The position numbers were made by a program, and so were the translations under genes. Below, piece by piece: positions 31,352-41,860 of a stretch of 64,000 nt of DNA. Location of the stretch: NCBI GenBank assembly GCA_021396245.1, contig WNYE01000037.1:310001-374000 (forward strand), read 5' to 3'. This DNA is from Sporothrix humicola. Lineage: Eukaryota > Ascomycota > Sordariomycetes > Ophiostomatales > Ophiostomataceae. The notes beneath the pieces are model-generated. The model did no database searches. It was not told the DNA's origin and saw only the letters and a program-made list of their open reading frames with translations. The stretch's first letter is position 1, and each line of letters starts with the position of its first letter.

Positions 31352-34300
31352 TTTGGGAAGGTGCGGATGAAATTCAAAAATCGAAGATCGAGATAAAAAA
31401 GAGAGACTGGTAAAAGAGCGTGGTTGCGTAAAAACGAATGGACGATCCGACGAAGACGACGAAGATCTGCCTGACCTCTGTCGAGGTAGGTTGTTGTTGG
31501 TAGAGAACGACTGGAGGTGAGGTTGACGCTGGGGAGGAAAGAGAGAAGAAAGAAGAAAAAGGAAAAGAGAGAAAATCAAAATAAGGAGGGCATCGTTACG
31601 ATATATTGGAAGCCTCCCACACAGACATTCACGACGGACCAACCAAACTACATGTGGCTACGAGCGCGACTTGACCTTGAACGGCCGGCCTCAACCGTGG
31701 GCATGGTCACAAAAATGGCGGGTATGGCCCACGGTCTGCATTACTCGAACACTGGATCACTGGAGGCAGTGCCAGCATCAATGTCGTCGACACAAAAAGA
31801 AGAAAGAAGAAATAAGGTGTGAGTGGACTCGGCTGGACTGGGGCGAATGGAGCGGATGGCAGCGAATGGGGGCATTCTGTGGATGTGACGGGTGGATGTT
31901 GACATGGGATAGGGGTGAACAGGGGTGAATGGACAAGGGAATAAGGATAGGGAAAGACAGGGAATACCTACAGGGACCGGGGTTTTGGTGGAAAGAGATG
32001 CCGTGTTTGCGCTGATTTCTGCGAGGACAGGCACTGAAAAGACATGGGCAGCACATGTCCGGCGGTCTGGCCATGATTATCACTTGCCTTATTCCCCAGA
32101 GCAAGATGATCAACCACGCCGTGGAGCGTCAGTGATCATCAGGTCTGGACCATCTTGGGTTTCTGCAAACTGAATACCTGGGAAAACGTGCTGATCGTCG
32201 ATGGAGAAGACGACGTGAAAGCAAGTCAATCCTCGGGAGATGGGCACTACACATAGCAATGCAAGGGAGACTTCAAAAGACGATTGAAAAAGGCACCAAA
32301 GCACAGAGCGTGGACTCGAAACAGCCACATAAAAATGTGCCCGACTACGGTTTAGCACTGAGGAACAATTACGTATGTCTCGGTTTTGTGGGAAAGGGGA
32401 AATATTGGTTGGCCTCGGTGGAGGGGATGAAAAGAAAAGAAAATCGAAGAAAAGAGGAGAGCAAAAATCGAAATCAATCTCGGATGACGAAAAAGGAAGC
32501 TGAAAAGAAGTAGGAAAAAGAAAAGAAACGAAAAGAAAAAGACGACGAGGCCAACCACATGGTTTAATGAAGCGCGTACCCAGTGCGTTCAGTGACTTCG
32601 ACAAACAATGAGGGGAAGTTGTCAGTTGAGCCATCATAAATTGGCCGCAACAGCGCCGTAAGTTGGGCAGATGGTGTGAAGATGAGAAGGGGAAATAGAG
32701 GAAAACGGCCGACAGTGCCGGGTTCACGATGCTATCGAGCTGCAAATAACGCGACTTCGTCCTAAAATCCGGGTCGTCTTGTCGTCTTCATGGCCACCTA
32801 AAAAGGTACACCAATCAGCGCGCGATCAAGCACACCCCCTTGGCTCTTTTTAGGTTGCGTTTTGATGCTTATTTGGGCAAAGTGTCAGGGGTATTGGGAG
32901 TGGGGGCTTTTCCTGTTCAAAGAGAAAGGGCAAAAAGTGATGGCCTCAGCGGAATGTCTGAGGAGAAAGTGGGCGAACCTGAGCCGCATTGGAGGCTTGT
33001 TTGGCGAAGACAACACTCACAGTGACAGCCACAAAATAGGGGATTGCGTTGGGTGGTATTGGGATCGTGAGGATACGCTGTTGATGCGACGGTAATTTAA
33101 ACATTGTCACGAGAATCCGAGAAACGAAAGCGACGCGGAGAAACGAAATCCAAAGACGAGAAAACGGAACGCCGTCCTGGACGGACGAATGCATAAGATG
33201 GCACAAAAGACAGCAAAAATATGTGGTGAAAATCAAAGTAAAATAACTTCACTTTCTCTGCTTTCTCGCTGCACTTCCCACCTGGACCTCCACAAAGCCA
33301 ATCTACAAGAGGATGCAAGAATCGGCCAGCACGCGGCTCTTGCGCCCCGGCTCCTCTTAGTTGGCTTGTTGTGTGGATAAAGTGAGTATCAAGTATATGT
33401 CATGACGGTGGCCTGGTCTAAGCGATGCTGGCGACAAGAGTTTTCAGTGCATTTCTTCCTCTTTCTTACCCACCTACCGCCTTCCCAGGTCCGTTATCCG
33501 ACCCCTGTCCACCTTTCTGGCTTTTCCTTGACTCTTTTTGGTCTGGTCTTTGGCGCGCGCTGGGTGCTGAATAGCGCTAGCGAACGGTGACAATTTCCAA
33601 TGCATAGCCCTAGCGCGGAGAGGCAGGCAGCCAGGCACCACAGTTCCAGTGGGAATAGTCAACATCAGAACCCAACATTGGCCGACCATTGGCCTCATAG
33701 AAAAACAATCTCGCACGCCATGCCGGATTGAGGCATCGACTGATGCCCCCCATTCTGTTTGGATATGTCATGTTGTTGCATCCAAAGGGGAGCCGAACAA
33801 AAGTCAGAAAATCATAAAACAAAATGAATGCAGCGAGGACGCAGAAGGTAAGGAACGAGAAGGATATCACAGGATTTAAGGAGATGATTCAAGAGGATTT
33901 TGCTGAAGGATCAATACATCATCTCGTCTGTGTGCACAATATTTCGCCGTGGTTAATGGGATGGAATCATGAGAATAGACGGCAAGCATAAATCAAAGGA
34001 TGATGTGAAAAATCAAAGGGGAAAAGAGCAAGCTCTTGGCATGAATTCAAACAAAACAGCCAAGATATTGACAAGATTTTATTGATTTTAGAATTTCAAA
34101 ACCCAACCCATCGTCTCGATGCCTTTCCCACGAGCCCATGTCTCCATTCCACCAAAAACGCCACCGATGCGCATTGTACGACGTATCTGACAGTATCCGA
34201 CGCCTCCTGAATCCATCCCATCGATCCAACTCTGCCTCGCCCTTTTCAGATGTGGCTTGCCAAATCGTGGAGAAGATGCCTGGCTTTGACGGGAGGATGA

Positions 34301-35443
34301 CACTGCATCCATCGTGGCTTGAAAATAATGCGGTGAAGAAATGCCGGCATTTGACACTTTATCACCATCCCAAACAACGCATACGGAGTACTCGGAGTTC
34401 ATCCATTAGTTCGGTGAAGTGCCAAGCTGTCAGACACACATTTGAGAACAAAAGAGCCCATTTATGTTGCACTTAAAAGCATACCACATGTCTTGATTCC
34501 AAAAATCAAAACGGTTTTGTCTCAACAAGGCAACAACTGCGAATAGACGCAGGAACAGTCAAGCACAGAGAGGAACATGAACAGGCAGAAACAGACGCAG
34601 GGACACACAAAGCAAGACACGGGCCAAGTCGCACCGTCTACGACGTACTCCGTACAGTCAAGACTTTCTGTCCCAGGATGAGACGACTTTCCGCGTGAGT
34701 TGTGGTAGCATTCAAGGGGACGTGGGTCCTTTCTGGCTCATCCAAACTTGGCTTTGAATTTTAAGCATCGGTTACAACGCTCTCCCACCAAAGATGGAAC
34801 ACGGACCAACTTCTAGATCCGGCCAGCATCGCGAAACGAACAGTGAGAGTGGAAAGATGGAAAGGCGGAGATGAAGGCCGGAGTACGGAGTACCTGCCAA
34901 GACAGACACAATCGCAACATATGCTTTCGGCCGTTGGAGAACGGCACGGCGGCATTTGCTCCGGCGAAATTGTCTTGTCTTGAGACATGCCGTTAGAAAA
35001 TGAAAGAAATTGTCACCAAAAGACTTGTTTCTCGAAGTGGCTTTTGTACTTCTTCTCCGTTGTCTCATTAACACAACCCTTCCACCAAATTTAAGCTTAC
35101 TCGCAAACCCCTGAAATACAGCGCCTGCTGTGTGATTTCTCCATACAATGTACCCATATTGCATGGCACTCCTGTGATGTGCGGAGTTTACGGAGTATTC
35201 AAAGTAGCAATTATTACTCCTTTCATTCATACAACATGATACGCACGAAAATTTACGATCCTTTCTTGTTGGTGATCACCCATTTTTATTTTTTACTGTC
35301 TTTGAGGTCTGGCTATCTATCTGTTTCTTTGAAAGCCGCCTCTTTTGTGTCTTGTCAGGCAGTTCTCCAGGAACCGCCGTCAACCGTATCCAGTGTATCG
35401 TAATCAGTCTATGCTCAGTCTCTCTTGTCCAGTCACCACCCCC
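31352..35443. other. intergenic region, 4.1 kb
   Basis: It runs from the GH55 start to the stop of the RNase-like gene. On the minus strand a CT-rich leader precedes the GH55 start, and a second CT-rich tract lies near 32.44-32.56 kb. The motif TACGGAGTA or its complement occurs four times between 34,382 and 35,197. The open frames here have no domain and are dominated by the CT-rich composition. I see no gene. Confidence 0.55.
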
Positions 35444-36047
35444 TTAATCCGAAAAGTGCACCTTGACATCATCCACCGAAAGCAGCTCCCGCTCCTCGGG
35501 CGGTGTCAGAGGAGGCGATGCCGTCTTGCCCTCGTGGCCGTGGTCGTGGCCATGGTCGTGGTCGCCCCGGTTCACCGACGTGTCCCGGAAAATGTGCGGC
35601 GCGTACTGGGCATTGTTGCCGCCGGGCGTCGAGGGCGCCGTAGCACCCTGACCCTCGGGGCCGACACCGGCAATCCCCACGTAGTCGGCCGAGCTGTAGT
35701 CGGTCGAGACCGAGCCAAAGACAACACGGTCGGGGCCGGGGCTGTGGTGGCCCTTGTAGAGGCTGCCGTCTAGCAGGATGGGGAACTCAAAGATGGGCGG
35801 GCTGGCGTGCTTGGCCGCTGTCTGGGCCGGGTAGGCCTTGTAGGCGTGCGGGAACTTGGACTCGCCAATCTGCTTGCCCTCCTTGAGCAGGACCAGAGCG
35901 TGGCCGATGGCGGCGTTGATCTGGTCGCGAGTGAAGGTGGCCTTGTGTGTGGCCTCGGAGACAGAGGGGGAGTAGTCTGTGTTGTTAGTGGGTTGAGTAT
36001 GAATAAAGGTATGTCAAGGAGTACCTACAGATGGTGAACTCGGCCAT
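35444..36047 (-). CDS. RNase N1/T1-fold protein, cysteine-free, lacking a signal peptide
   Basis: Exon 1 is 36047-36029, followed by a 52-nt intron (36028-35977; donor GTAGGT, branch CACTAAC, acceptor ACAG), and exon 2 is 35976-35444; 183 residues. Residues 24-93 align with the microbial guanyl-specific RNase N1/T1 fold: LLKEGKQIG, then FPHAYKAY, FEFPIL, and PGPDRVVF. The family's catalytic His, Glu and Arg appear as H50, E70 and R90. The second catalytic His expected about 15 residues after the RVVF strand is not seen (segment YVGIAGVGPEG). There is no cysteine and no signal peptide, unlike the secreted, disulfide-bonded members. A unique tail has a His/Asp-rich stretch (DHDHGHDHGHEG, about 145-156), possibly metal-binding, then a Pro/Glu-rich end. 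Activity is uncertain. Confidence 0.82.
35977..36028 (-). other. intron of the RNase-T1-like gene
   Basis: 52 nt, donor GTAGGT, branch CACTAAC, acceptor ACAG. Splicing joins MAEFTI to YYSPS with matching phase. Confidence 0.82.
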
Positions 36048-37375
36048 GTTGACGGTTGGGGGTTTTTGGATTGGGTATATTGTTGTTTGGTGATAGTTTT
36101 GATGTGCGTTGATGTTTGCTGACGTGATGGTTTGAAAAAAAAAGGGACAAAAGAAGAAGAGGAAACAGATCTCTCGAGGACGACGATGGCCTCTTTTATA
36201 CTTTTGACACCTCATTCTTGTCCTCCCCTTTAGGGTCTGTTCGGTGCCGTCGTCATGGACACGTTCTCGATCGTGATCCTTTTGTGCTCTCGTGCTTCCA
36301 ACTATTCCTTCTTCCGTCCTTGGTTATTAGACTTCGCCCAGTCCTGCCCTCATTTCGTCCAACTATCGTTTAACTACCATCCACCTCGTGCTCGTCTGCC
36401 CCTTGATTTCGAGACCATCGTGTCCAAGTCCGTGTCCGCGTCTGCGCCCGCATCCCCGTTTCACGTTTTTGTTTTTAGTTTTCGTCCACGTTAACATCAA
36501 GCCTCGCATTTTCGCTTTAATTGCCACGTCCTCGTCTGCGTTTGTCGTCCACGTGCAAGAAGCACCGACATCGTCGGTCGAGGCGTGTTTGGATGTGCTG
36601 GAAGAGTACCGTGTACCGTGCACCGGAGCACCGGCGTGCCTGTTTTGTGGCCCGTCGTGATGTTTGTGGTCTTTTCTTCCTCGTCGTCGGCCTCGTTAGG
36701 CGTCATCAAGTGAGCTTGTCGACTGTCTGCCTGGCTGTCTTCTTGTTTCTTGTCCCATCTCTCACAACGATATCACAAGAACTCCTTTCATTTTAGCTCG
36801 TGCCATGTCCGTTTGTCCACCATCGTTTTCTGCTCGTCTACCTTCCACCGACCAATATATATCTTTGGCTGCCTGGCTGTCCAACGCCACGCAATTGTTT
36901 TGGAAACACGGCCACGCACGTAACGATCACGGCAAGGTTTGGCGAGCGGTGGTCGTCGTTGGACGATTCTATGTGATTTTATTTGCTGCTACCTTTTGTT
37001 GTTACCGTCACGGTCACCTCACTCCTAAAACGCGTGTGACCTCTTACGATGTTACAATGGCACGACGAGTCGATCACCTTTCTTCGTCTAGAAAAGCCAA
37101 GATGAAATCATGGCCCAGTGACCTGCGCCTTGGTCCAGGTGATCATGCTGTCCTCGCAGAGATCCTTGGAACTGGCCATGAATCCTTGGAAGCGGTTTGG
37201 AACGGACTTTGAAACAACTTCTAGCAAGAAATCGACGAGAAATGAAGGTCGAGCCGGCAATGTCTTCCTTCCCTACATTTTGTACCTTTTTTCTCGTCAA
37301 CCTTTTTCGTGTCTGTACCACAGTGTGTCCTCCAATCTCTTCTAGACTTCTTGTCGAACCCGTGACTCCACCTCC
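36048..37375. other. intergenic region, 1.3 kb, with an orphan CT-rich tract
   Basis: This DNA is 5' of the RNase-T1-like gene and 3' of the MFS gene. From about 36.24 to 36.80 kb the plus strand is CT-rich, as leaders in this window usually are. However, no recognised plus-strand gene follows, only a 135-codon frame at 36805. That frame has no recognisable domain and I do not call it a gene. Confidence 0.5.
36192..36199 (-). promoter_or_regulatory. TATA box of the RNase-T1-like gene
   Basis: TATAAAAG on the coding (minus) strand, about 145 nt upstream of the start codon. Confidence 0.5.
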
Positions 37376-39088
37376 CTACTTTTGCATCTTCTTTCCAAGG
37401 CGGATGTTTGGAAGGAGAAGCGAAAAGGAGAGCATTGGCACAACCAGACACATGCCCGTAATGTTTAGCAGTCTCTGAATATAGCGGTAGCTGTGGATGA
37501 TGGCGTCACGCTCGGCACTTCCCACGGGGTACATGGGAACGACATAGAGTGGCGATGCATAGACTTGCGAGGCAAGCGTAGGGTCAAACGACAAATCCTT
37601 GGCCAGTTGCTGGTACAGCGTCTGCGTCCAGATGGCGCCAGAGACACAGCCGCCCAAGGCCACGCCCATGTTGTTGACGGTCAGCAAAAGGCCCGTAATG
37701 ACGGCAATGTCCTCGTGCTTGGCCAGGGACTGGGCCAGGGCCATGTTGGGATATGGGAAGAAGCCGCCGGCCACACCGAGGAGAACCTGTCCGGCAATGA
37801 CGCCGGCCTTTGAGCTGGAAGACGGTCCGCCGCGGAAGTAATACAAAATACCGTAGGCAACGAGCCATAGGCAGAGGCCACCGTGGATAAAGGGCCGAAG
37901 CCGGCGGGTCTTCATGACGACAAAACTGAGCGAGACGCCGCCAACAACGGCACAAAAACTGTAGACGGACGCGACGCGGGTTGCTGCGTTGATATCAAAG
38001 TCAAAGGCGACAAGGAGCACTGTGTAGAGATAGTCGGCCTGGGTGGCGTAGGAGAAAGTCATGAATGTGGCCAGACCCAGTGAGCCCCAGATGCCCTTGT
38101 TTTGGAGGAGATACACGGGCATGATGGGAATCTGGGCACGCCGCTCCCACCAGACAAAGACTGGAATGATCAGGACGCCGAGGATAATCGGCGTCAAAAT
38201 GCCGGCCGTCTGCCATTTCTTGGTCTCGCCGCCGGCCAGCGTGAGTGGAATCAGCACAAGGGACAGCACGGCCGTGAGCAGGAAAACACCAATGACATCG
38301 AGTTTCCAAAACAGGTCGACCAAAGAGCCCAGATCTGTGCGGTTCGAGTCTTTTGGGATAGTCTTGCTGGCCCGGCGCCCAACAATGAACATGGTAATAA
38401 TAAATGGCAGTGTGCATGCCGGGTAGATGATGCACCACATGCCGATGCCCCATTGCCACGTCGTCGTGCCCAAAACCGCTGCCGTCACGTTGCCGCTGAT
38501 CCATGCATTGACCAGGTAGGGCAGGTTGGGGATGAAAATGAAGAACAATCGGGTCTTGATGGACGTGATGTCGGCAATGATGATTTCCAGCAAGAGAAGA
38601 CTGCACGTATATCCAATCTGGTACAGCAGGGCGCCGGCTGCATACGACTGCACGTTGTGCGCACACGTTTCGACGATCGTGCCGACAACATACAGCACCG
38701 TGATAATCACAAACAGCCGCAGACGGCCGACCTGATCGGAAAGCTTGGCCACAAGTGGCTGAACGACAGCCGCAATCACCCCCCGGATGACGTTGATTGT
38801 CGACAGCAAAGAGTGTTGAGCAAAAGCCGATGTTGCGTAGGCCTGGTATGTGCTCCTGACAAGAAGGTCCAGGCCGTAAGCATAGCCGACAAGGAACATG
38901 CCAAAGAACAAGACCCATCTCTCCCACGGCTTGATCACCGCTCGGAATGCCTCCATGTGGGCGACACCTGGCAACTTCTTCTCGTCCGTGCCGTCTGTGT
39001 CATTGTCGTGGCCGTACGGAGCCGTCGTCTCTTCAGGCTTGGTCTTTTCGGTAGCATACTTTTCGGCGATTTCTTTTGTGGCGTCCAT
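37376..39088 (-). CDS. MFS siderophore-iron transporter (ARN/SIT/Mir type)
   Basis: This 570-residue single exon has about 14 hydrophobic segments after a hydrophilic N-terminal tail of about 50 residues. The tail precedes a motif-A-like loop, AKLSDQVGRLRLF, and the first helices carry RSTYQAYATSAFAQHSLLSTINV. The overall sequence is of the fungal siderophore-transporter group of the major facilitator superfamily (proton-driven uptake of ferric hydroxamates; plasma or endosomal membrane). The substrate siderophore cannot be read from sequence. A perfect ATCWGATAA site, the consensus for iron-repressive GATA factors, lies about 720 bp upstream. The antisense frame of 339 codons is a shadow. 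Confidence 0.88.
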   Translation of the reverse strand: MDATKEIAEKYATEKTKPEETTAPYGHDNDTDGTDEKKLPGVAHMEAFRAVIKPWERWVLFFGMFLVGYAYGLDLLVRSTYQAYATSAFAQHSLLSTINVIRGVIAAVVQPLVAKLSDQVGRLRLFVIITVLYVVGTIVETCAHNVQSYAAGALLYQIGYTCSLLLLEIIIADITSIKTRLFFIFIPNLPYLVNAWISGNVTAAVLGTTTWQWGIGMWCIIYPACTLPFIITMFIVGRRASKTIPKDSNRTDLGSLVDLFWKLDVIGVFLLTAVLSLVLIPLTLAGGETKKWQTAGILTPIILGVLIIPVFVWWERRAQIPIMPVYLLQNKGIWGSLGLATFMTFSYATQADYLYTVLLVAFDFDINAATRVASVYSFCAVVGGVSLSFVVMKTRRLRPFIHGGLCLWLVAYGILYYFRGGPSSSSKAGVIAGQVLLGVAGGFFPYPNMALAQSLAKHEDIAVITGLLLTVNNMGVALGGCVSGAIWTQTLYQQLAKDLSFDPTLASQVYASPLYVVPMYPVGSAERDAIIHSYRYIQRLLNITGMCLVVPMLSFSLLLPNIRLGKKMQK

Positions 39089-39803
39089 GGTGCTGTGACA
39101 GGCAAAATGTTAAAATATTGATAGAGAGTCTTCTTATATGATAGATAGGGCTGGAACATACTCGGTTGAATGGTAAGCGACCAGTGATACAGTAACTACA
39201 TGTGTAGGGTGCCTGTCGGATCTCGGAATGTGAGATATTCAGAGATCATCTCTTAAAAATCTACAACGGGACGCATGCCCCCAGACTTATATCTGTAACA
39301 TGACTCGACATCAGGGTCCCAAAGAAAGTATTTTTCCCACCCTTCTCTCTCTGTCTGTCTCTTTTAGCCTCGTAAAGCCAAGTGGAAATATGAACGATCA
39401 ACAGCGTGGGATACCCGAAAACGTCTCGACAGGTGTCGCTAGATATATTGTCGGGTGCTCTGCGTGGGATTTAGGCCCTGTTTTTACACCTTTTCGCTTA
39501 GTTTTTGGAGATGTTTTGTGGACTTCCCGTTGATACCCGTACTATTCTCGAAATACTTGCTCGTATTTACGCGCCCTTTAAGAAAATTGAACATGCATGA
39601 ACCACTCGGCAGGCATCGTGCATAGAACATTGTGGATTGGATGCGACTCACAACGGGAATAACGTTTAAGAGGCCGACTCGTCCACACAAAATGCAAGGT
39701 TGGACCGTTTCCTGTGGGGGTGGAATACGTAAATTTTACGCTTAGTCCTGCATGGTCTCGAGGAGGAGGAGTTTGGGCAGGTCGAGTGAACTATCTCGAG
39801 ATG

Positions 39804-39812
39804 ATCTGATAA
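39804..39812 (+). promoter_or_regulatory. ATCTGATAA, candidate SreA/Fep1-type iron GATA site
   Basis: ATCTGATAA matches ATCWGATAA, the site described for iron-repressive GATA regulators of siderophore genes. It is immediately followed by GATAATCT, so two GATA cores overlap. It sits about 720 bp upstream of the siderophore transporter and 1.1 kb upstream of the SDR gene. Function is inferred. Confidence 0.5.
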
Positions 39813-40831
39813 GATAATCTAGCCTTAAATAGATCAGCAATTCGGGAGCGGGAACTTGGGAAACGCCCTGTTATCTAGGTCGTTGGGTGCTCTCGTTTAC
39901 TCGTAGGGGTGCCTTGGCGAAAGAAAACAACGTGCACCTTGCTGGACACTCAAGACACCAAGCGAGAAAGAGTTATGGCATCCTCCGAAAATCGGACACA
40001 CAAGTCCAGGAACACAGAAGCTCAAAAAACGAGGAAAATTCTGCGCCTCATATTCGGTCATGAGGAGAGAACAATGACGAGAGAAATATGTGCTATGCAC
40101 TTAAAGAATAACAAAACAAGATAGGATAGATCGGCTGACGGAACAGTTCCATTGTACAGAGCGGAAGGCAGAAGTAAAGTTCTCACCAGCTTAGCCGCCA
40201 CACCCGCCACGCCCAGGACCGTTTCCGAAAATGTAGGTTGCGGACTATCAAGAGTGATAGCTTCCCGTTGTAATTACTACTATTTTAACGCGGGATTGCG
40301 TTGATGATGTGCTTGTTTGTTTACAGATCACGGGTTGGCTCTAAAAAAAAAAAAGGCAAGGCTCATAGGGCTGAAAATAAAGCCCACAAGCATGTGCCAG
40401 ATCAATAGCCTGTTTATAATATCGTTGAAGATCAATTAATAGGCTGGATAGCCTTTTGAGTATGTTCACGGTGTTATCACCAAAATTACTCCGAAGGTGG
40501 AAATACTCCGAGCCTTGGAGATCGCCCACAAACACCAATGGCCTCAACCACAATTGTCACTTTCTACCAAAATTTCCCGACATTCCGATTTTGCGACTCC
40601 GCATTCTGTTACACATTTAGGAAATCCGGGGAACGAAAAGCCGGAGACGGGAAGATAACGCAGGTGGAAGTGCGTTGCTCCAAAGGGAACCCAAAAAGTC
40701 CCCAAACAACCCCCAAACAGCCTAACTTGTCATGCTTCCCCGCAGGGGATGATTTTCCGGCGACGCCAGCGCCTTGGACATGACAACGATTGCATGACAA
40801 TGCCAAAAGATGGAGAAGTTGGAGGAGAGGA

Positions 40832-40839
40832 TATAAAAG
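40832..40839 (+). promoter_or_regulatory. TATA box of the SDR gene
   Basis: TATAAAAG, about 100 nt upstream of the SDR start codon, followed by an A/C-rich leader. Confidence 0.6.
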
Positions 40840-40939
40840 GTACAAGAAGATTGCAAGTGAAATAAACGTGCCAAGTAAACACAAGTGCAATTCGACAAAG
40901 TCACGATAACACAACCTACCATACCTCACCATCCCATCC

Positions 40940-41860
40940 ATGCTCGCCGTCGACGACCCTCTTATCCCGCAGTTCCACAAGGACGACCAACACTCGGGCG
41001 TCACGATTACGGAACACAGCCACCATGATACCTACGAGGCAATCAACCCGCGCAAGCTGAACCTGGAGGGCAAGGCGGTGTTTATTACGGGCGCGTCGCG
41101 GGGCATCGGCCGGGCGATTGCCGTGTCGTACACACAAGCCGGTGTCGCTTTCCTGGCACTGGCCGCAAGAGGAAGCATGGACGATACCGTCAAGGCGATT
41201 GAGGCTGCGGCCAAGGAGACAAACCGGCCAACACCTACCGTCCTGAGACTCAAGGTCGACGCCTCTGATCCCGCGTCTGTCGAGGCGGCCGCCAAGACCA
41301 CAAAAGAGACGCTGGCCGGCAAGGCCCTCGACATTCTGGTCAACAACGCCGGCGTCCTCGAGCCCAACGCCTCGGTCCACGCCAGCGACCCGACCGACTG
41401 GTGGCGCACGTTTGAGATCAACCTGAAGGGCGTCTACCTGACGAGCCGCGCACTCCTCCCTCTTTTGCTGGAAAAAGGCGACCGCACAATTGTCAACTTG
41501 ACGAGCATCGGCGGCATCCTGGTCATGGACGGCATGAGTGCCTACAACACGTCAAAGCTGGCCGTCTGCCGGCTGACCGAATTCCTGGCCCAAGAGTACC
41601 GCGATTCCAACCTGGTGACAATGGCCGTCCACCCCGGCGGCGTCGTGTCGGACATGAGCATGTCTCTTCCAGAAAACCTGCACTCGGCCATTACCGACAC
41701 GGCCGAGCTTGTGGCGGACTCGATTGTCTATCTAACGCGCGAGCCGCAGCACTGGCTGACGGGCCGGTATGTCAGTGTGCAGTGGGACTTGACGGAGCTG
41801 GAGGCGCGCAAAGAGGAAATTGTGTCCAAAGACTTGTTGAAGAACAAGCTGATGGTGTAG
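40940..41860 (+). CDS. Short-chain dehydrogenase/reductase (SDR)
   Basis: This 306-residue single exon is a classical SDR. After a roughly 40-residue N-terminal extension, the cofactor-binding TGASRGIG lies at 50-57, NNAG at 135-138, and the catalytic triad reads S189, Y202 and K206 in YNTSK. A PGG motif follows the active site. Arg54 after TGAS and a basic start suggest NADP(H) may be preferred, but this is not decisive. No signal peptide is present, so it is likely cytosolic. The substrate is unknown. A clear TATA box lies 100 nt upstream, and an AATAAA signal (41917-41922) 57 nt after the stop. Confidence 0.93.
   Translation: MLAVDDPLIPQFHKDDQHSGVTITEHSHHDTYEAINPRKLNLEGKAVFITGASRGIGRAIAVSYTQAGVAFLALAARGSMDDTVKAIEAAAKETNRPTPTVLRLKVDASDPASVEAAAKTTKETLAGKALDILVNNAGVLEPNASVHASDPTDWWRTFEINLKGVYLTSRALLPLLLEKGDRTIVNLTSIGGILVMDGMSAYNTSKLAVCRLTEFLAQEYRDSNLVTMAVHPGGVVSDMSMSLPENLHSAITDTAELVADSIVYLTREPQHWLTGRYVSVQWDLTELEARKEEIVSKDLLKNKLMV

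Larger units (their letters stand above)
39089..40939. other. divergent intergenic region, 1.85 kb, between MFS and SDR genes
   Basis: It contains the GATA-factor site at 39804-39812 and the SDR TATA box at 40832-40839. The rest holds a poly-A run near 40.34-40.36 kb and no convincing open frame. Confidence 0.55.

Noticed and set aside
38102..39121. 339-codon plus-strand frame
   Set aside because: Antisense of the MFS transporter, which has clear membrane helices on the minus strand.
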